Assembly (NCBI GenBank): GCA_965214335.1 | Contig: CBDCBO010000013.1 | Coordinates: 434,001 to 498,000 of the forward strand | DNA length: 64,000 nucleotides | DNA from: Velthaea sp965214335 | GTDB lineage: Bacteria; Vulcanimicrobiota; Vulcanimicrobiia; Vulcanimicrobiales; Vulcanimicrobiaceae | Direction: 5' to 3' | Shown here: one piece after another, positions 60,680-64,000 of the stretch | Position numbering within the stretch: the first letter of the stretch is position 1 | How the letters are laid out: every line of letters starts with the position of its first letter | The notes under the pieces: model-generated | Told to the model about the DNA's origin: nothing | The model's input: only the letters and a program-made list of their open reading frames with translations | Database searches by the model: none | Translations under genes and position numbers: made by a program

Positions 60680-62353
60680 TCAAATATCGACGCGCATCAT
60701 AGCGTCGAACGGCGTGGTGCCGTTGGGTTTCCAGCCGGTCAAGTCGGCGCTGTATGCATAAACATCGTCGCGTACCCACAGCACGATATCCGGTACGTCG
60801 GCAATGATTTGCTTCTCCGCCGCGGCGATGAACGGCTTTCGCTTCGACTCGTCATACGTTGCCTTGGCCGCATCGAAGTAAGCTTCGGCTTTGGCGTTGC
60901 AATAGCGCAGTTCGTTGCCGCCGTTGGGCGGCATCTGGTTACAACCGAAGAGCGCTGATAAATCGGCATCCGGGGTTACCTGCCACGCGAAGAGCGCCGC
61001 GTCGAACTTTGTCGTGTAGATGATCCCGCCTTGCTGATACGGCCCGAACATGAGCGTCGGCGCGTACCGCCGCACGCCGATCTGGGCTCCCAGTTGCGAC
61101 CATGTGCTGCGCATGAGTTCGATCGCTTGATCGATATCGCTCAAACCAAGCCCGAGTGACAGATCGAACGCTAAGCGACGTGTACCTTTGGCGCGGATGC
61201 CGTCCGCGCCGCGCTTCCAGCCCGCAGCATCAAGCAGTGCGTTCGCTCGCGTAAGATCGAAGCTCACGCGCGGCAAGGCGGTATACATGGGACTTGTCGG
61301 CGTGAGTGGACCATCTTGCACCACGCCTAAACCGAACTGCGTCTTGTTCAGTATCGTCTGCCGGTCGATTCCGTAGAGCAGCGCCTTTCGAACGCGTACG
61401 TCGTCGAAGGGTGGACGCGAAGCGTTGAAGTCGATGTGCGAATAGACGAAACCCGGCTGCGCGAGCGTTCGTACACCCGTCAGCGCTTTTACCCGGTTGT
61501 AGTATCCAAGTCCGACGATCGGCCACAGATCGATCTCGCCGGTTTGGATTTGGGTCAACAGCGTGTTACGCTCCGGTATGAACTTGTAGATGATCTTCTT
61601 GAGTTTGGGTACGCCGCGCCAATAATAAGGATTGGCTTCCATTTCGACATAGTCGCCGCGGGCCCACTTCACATACCGAAACGGTCCGATGCCAACCGGT
61701 TTGCTATTATAATCGGCGTTATTGAAATTGGCATAGCGGCCCAGAATGTGCTTGGGTAAAATACATGGATTCGCTCCGGCAGTCCCAAAAAACGTCGGTA
61801 AGAAACCGGAGTAAGCTTTCTGCAAATGATATACGACGGTGAATTTGTCCGGTTCGTCGATTTTGCGAATCTTATCCCAACCATCGCGGGTAGCTTCATT
61901 GTTTTGGGGATTGTTGACCGCATTGGTGGAAAAAACGACGTCGTCGGCGTCGAACGGAGCGCCGTCCGACCACTTGACGCCTTTGCGCAGATGCCAGGTG
62001 ATCGTTAAACCATCGGCGCTGATAAGATGATTTCGCTGCGATGGAACCGCCGTGGCAAGCTCGGGAATCGGACGATTATCCGGCCCGTACCGCACGAGAT
62101 AGGCCATCGTCAGGGACGACATGTAGCCGAGCGAAATGACGCTGGCCAGATGCGGATTGAGCGAAGTGATATCGTGATCGTCGCCGATGCGCAAGGTGTG
62201 CGGGATCGTCGATGCGCGCCGAGTGGGCGCCGCGCGACCGGCATCATCCCTGCTCGGCGCGACGCCCGGTAACGCCGGGGCGGTCGCAGCGGTATTTGCT
62301 TTAGAACAGCCGGCAAGCAGAGCAACACAGATCGCAACGGCGACCCGGCGCAT
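60680..62353 (-). CDS. peptide ABC transporter substrate-binding lipoprotein, copy 2
   Basis: 557 residues. Lipobox LLAGC (about residue 16), then an SBP_bac_5 fold: TLRIGDDHDITSLNPHLA, MAYLVRYGPDNRPIPELATAVP, GLTITWHLRKGVKWSDGAPFDADDVVFS, VKALTGVRTLAQPGFVYSHIDFNASRPPFDDVRVRKALLYGIDRQTI. Overlaps the upstream paralogue by one base (TAATG). Binds peptides or other small ligands at the cell surface. No permease or ATPase is in the window. Confidence 0.9.
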   Translation of the reverse strand: MRRVAVAICVALLAGCSKANTAATAPALPGVAPSRDDAGRAAPTRRASTIPHTLRIGDDHDITSLNPHLASVISLGYMSSLTMAYLVRYGPDNRPIPELATAVPSQRNHLISADGLTITWHLRKGVKWSDGAPFDADDVVFSTNAVNNPQNNEATRDGWDKIRKIDEPDKFTVVYHLQKAYSGFLPTFFGTAGANPCILPKHILGRYANFNNADYNSKPVGIGPFRYVKWARGDYVEMEANPYYWRGVPKLKKIIYKFIPERNTLLTQIQTGEIDLWPIVGLGYYNRVKALTGVRTLAQPGFVYSHIDFNASRPPFDDVRVRKALLYGIDRQTILNKTQFGLGVVQDGPLTPTSPMYTALPRVSFDLTRANALLDAAGWKRGADGIRAKGTRRLAFDLSLGLGLSDIDQAIELMRSTWSQLGAQIGVRRYAPTLMFGPYQQGGIIYTTKFDAALFAWQVTPDADLSALFGCNQMPPNGGNELRYCNAKAEAYFDAAKATYDESKRKPFIAAAEKQIIADVPDIVLWVRDDVYAYSADLTGWKPNGTTPFDAMMRVDI

Positions 62354-63987
62354 TAGATGTCGACGTCGAGCATCGCGTCGAATGCCGACAGTTGATTGGG
62401 GTGAAAGTTCTTTAGATCCGAATTGAACGCGAACGTATCCTTGCGCACTTCGATCACCACCGTGCCGACGTCGCCGACGAGCCGTTCTTGAATCGAGCGG
62501 TCGAGCGACCGTTGCACGCCGCTATCGTAGGTTCCCAAAAAGCGCGTCATCGCGACGTCGGCCGACGGACTGCAGTAACGGCCGACGTTCTGGCCCTTGG
62601 GTGGAATGCGGTCACAACCATAAATATTGCTGAGGTCGCCGTTGGGATTGTCACTCCAGGCGAAATTCGTAATGTCGAACTTGCCGCTCATGATGATACC
62701 ACCCGTCTGCGCCGGAGCGAAGAACGTCGATGACGGATAGTGGACGACGGTAAAATTCGCACCGATCTGCTTCCACGATGCGCGAATGAGTTCGATCTGC
62801 TGATCGGTGTCGGGCAAACCGACCCCCGACGCATAGGTAAAATCCAGCCGCTTGCCGTTTTTCGCGCGAATTCCATCGGCACCCAGCCGCCAGCCGGCGC
62901 GGTCGAGCAGCGCATTGGCGCGGCTGATATCGTACGGAATTTTCGCGATCGATGGATCGAAGTACGGATGCGCCGGTGCCAGCACACCCTCTTGCAACAA
63001 GCCGTTCCCGTGCCGGATTTTAGCCAGAATCGTCGGCCGGTCGATCGCGAGCCGCAAGGCTTCGCGCACCGTCCGGTCGTCGAGCGGCGGGTGGGCCAGG
63101 TTGAAGTCGACGTGATCGTACAGATAGCTCGGTTGCTGCAGCACGCTGATCCCCGGCAGATGCTTGACCCGATCGGCGAACGCCGGCGAGACCGGAAGCC
63201 ACAGATCGATCTCATGCGTCGTGAGCTGTGTGAGAACCGTATTCCGATCCGGAATGATCTTGAAGACAATCCGCTCGAGCTTCGGTTTTGCGCCGAAGTA
63301 AAGCGGATTCGCCACCATTTCGACGGAGTCGCTGCGCTTCCACGCAGCGTACTTGAACGGTCCGATACCGATCGGCAGCTCGTTGTAGGCCGCCGTATTG
63401 ATCTTGGTCGACACGAGCACGTGCTGCGGCAGCAAACACGGGCTCCCCCCGGCGGGCGAGAAAAAGCTGATATAGTAACTCGCGTACGGCCGGCGCAAAT
63501 GGAAAACGGCCGTTTGCGGATCGGGCGTATCGACCGCGGTGACTTCCGAAAACCCTTCGTGGGTTTGCTCGTTATTGTCGGCGTCTTGAACGACGGCCAC
63601 CGAGAACTTCACGTCGGCGCTCGTGAACGCGACGCCGTCGGACCATTTCGCGTCACGCCGAAGATGATAGGTGATGGTCTTGCCGTCGGCCGAGATGCCG
63701 TGGTTTTCGCGGGTCGGCACCGCCGTTGCCAATTCGGGGATCGGCCGATTGGCGTGATCGTACCGCACGAGCCAAGCCATCGTCAGCGACGACATGAATT
63801 GTAGCGTGAGCTGCGCGTTGAGGTGCGGGTTGAGCCCGACGATGTCTTCGCCGGTCGCATAGCGCAACACGTGCGCGATCGTATACGACTGACGCGGCGC
63901 ATCCGCGGCGCCACCCGGAACGGTCAACGCGACGGCCAGCGCCGCTCCGGCGGCGGACCTTAGAAACTGTAGGCCCACGGATTCCAA
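62353..63987 (-). CDS. peptide ABC transporter substrate-binding protein, copy 1
   Basis: 544 residues. A signal peptide (AAGAALAVALTVPGGAADA, Sec-type without lipobox) precedes an SBP_bac_5 fold clearly paralogous to copy 2: GEDIVGLNPHLN, MAWLVRYDHANRPIPELATAVP, KTITYHLRRDAKWSDGVAFTSADVKFS, DDRTVREALRLAIDRPTIL. TTG 63987 and GTG 63978 are both possible starts and the frame stays open to the window edge, so the true start may be just outside. Confidence 0.88.
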   Translation of the reverse strand: MESVGLQFLRSAAGAALAVALTVPGGAADAPRQSYTIAHVLRYATGEDIVGLNPHLNAQLTLQFMSSLTMAWLVRYDHANRPIPELATAVPTRENHGISADGKTITYHLRRDAKWSDGVAFTSADVKFSVAVVQDADNNEQTHEGFSEVTAVDTPDPQTAVFHLRRPYASYYISFFSPAGGSPCLLPQHVLVSTKINTAAYNELPIGIGPFKYAAWKRSDSVEMVANPLYFGAKPKLERIVFKIIPDRNTVLTQLTTHEIDLWLPVSPAFADRVKHLPGISVLQQPSYLYDHVDFNLAHPPLDDRTVREALRLAIDRPTILAKIRHGNGLLQEGVLAPAHPYFDPSIAKIPYDISRANALLDRAGWRLGADGIRAKNGKRLDFTYASGVGLPDTDQQIELIRASWKQIGANFTVVHYPSSTFFAPAQTGGIIMSGKFDITNFAWSDNPNGDLSNIYGCDRIPPKGQNVGRYCSPSADVAMTRFLGTYDSGVQRSLDRSIQERLVGDVGTVVIEVRKDTFAFNSDLKNFHPNQLSAFDAMLDVDI

Positions 63988-64000
63988 AATGGGGTGAGGA

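Noticed and set aside
1..64000. CRISPR arrays, tRNA or rRNA genes, transposons, prophage
   Set aside because: I found no regularly spaced repeats, no cloverleaf-like gene, no transposase and no phage structural gene.

Overview
The window comes from a GC-rich, diderm, free-living heterotrophic bacterium. Outer-membrane character shows in a TonB-dependent receptor ending in aromatic Phe, a complete RND pump with its lipoprotein adaptor, and several exported lipoproteins. Gene content and style (miaB/mutS/mutL/miaA, very short intergenic spacers, many GTG/TTG starts, expanded peptide-binding proteins) remind me of uncultured lineages such as Eremiobacterota/Vulcanimicrobiota (WPS-2), but that placement is inference. 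I see no rRNA, tRNA, CRISPR array, insertion sequence or prophage.

Layout. 1-880: miaA, cut by the left edge. 1.0-9.0 kb: a 4-TM protein, a TonB receptor, a large MASE4 hybrid histidine kinase, and an HxlR regulator divergent from an NAD(P)-binding oxidoreductase. 9.3-14.5 kb: a ribose-type operon rbsR-rbsD-rbsB-rbsA-rbsC (minus strand) with a perfect operator-like palindrome at its 5' end and no ribokinase. 14.6-21.8 kb: DUF4386 protein, mutL, mutS, an RsbW-like ATPase and miaB. 21.8-30.3 kb: housekeeping block (PEGA protein, der, plsY, a TonB_C-like protein, efp, TauE/SafE permease, SprT-like protease, TPR protein, M55 peptidase, pheA, DUF2231-Rieske fusion). 30.3-34.4 kb: DUF2278 protein, a 330-bp gap with a predicted structure, and a second hybrid kinase with an ethylene-receptor-like input domain.

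34.6-38.3 kb: a tight four-gene operon (ferritin-like diiron protein, thioredoxin-fold-like protein, PaaN, PaaI) behind a readable sigma70 promoter and a perfect 24-bp palindrome. 38.4-42.2 kb: four exported proteins including a PNGase A-type amidase. 42.2-49.6 kb: a five-gene RND efflux operon with a TetR regulator, a flavin disulfide reductase and a Gly/Ala/Ser-rich membrane-anchored protein. 49.7-64 kb: a large BNR/Asp-box protein, an orphan 2-oxoacid dehydrogenase E1-alpha, a minus-strand amidase/small-membrane-protein/NDH-2/glycolipid-binding cluster, a site-2 protease with two downstream genes, an NHL-type lipoprotein, and two tandem peptide-binding proteins running to the right edge.

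The most interesting points are the diiron-PaaN-PaaI operon with its complete promoter/operator, the ethylene-receptor-like sensor that lacks the copper-ligand histidine, the unassigned structure at 31172-31249, two membrane proteins whose first helix lies upstream of any AUG/GUG/UUG start, and a 58-residue membrane protein coupled to the amidase gene.
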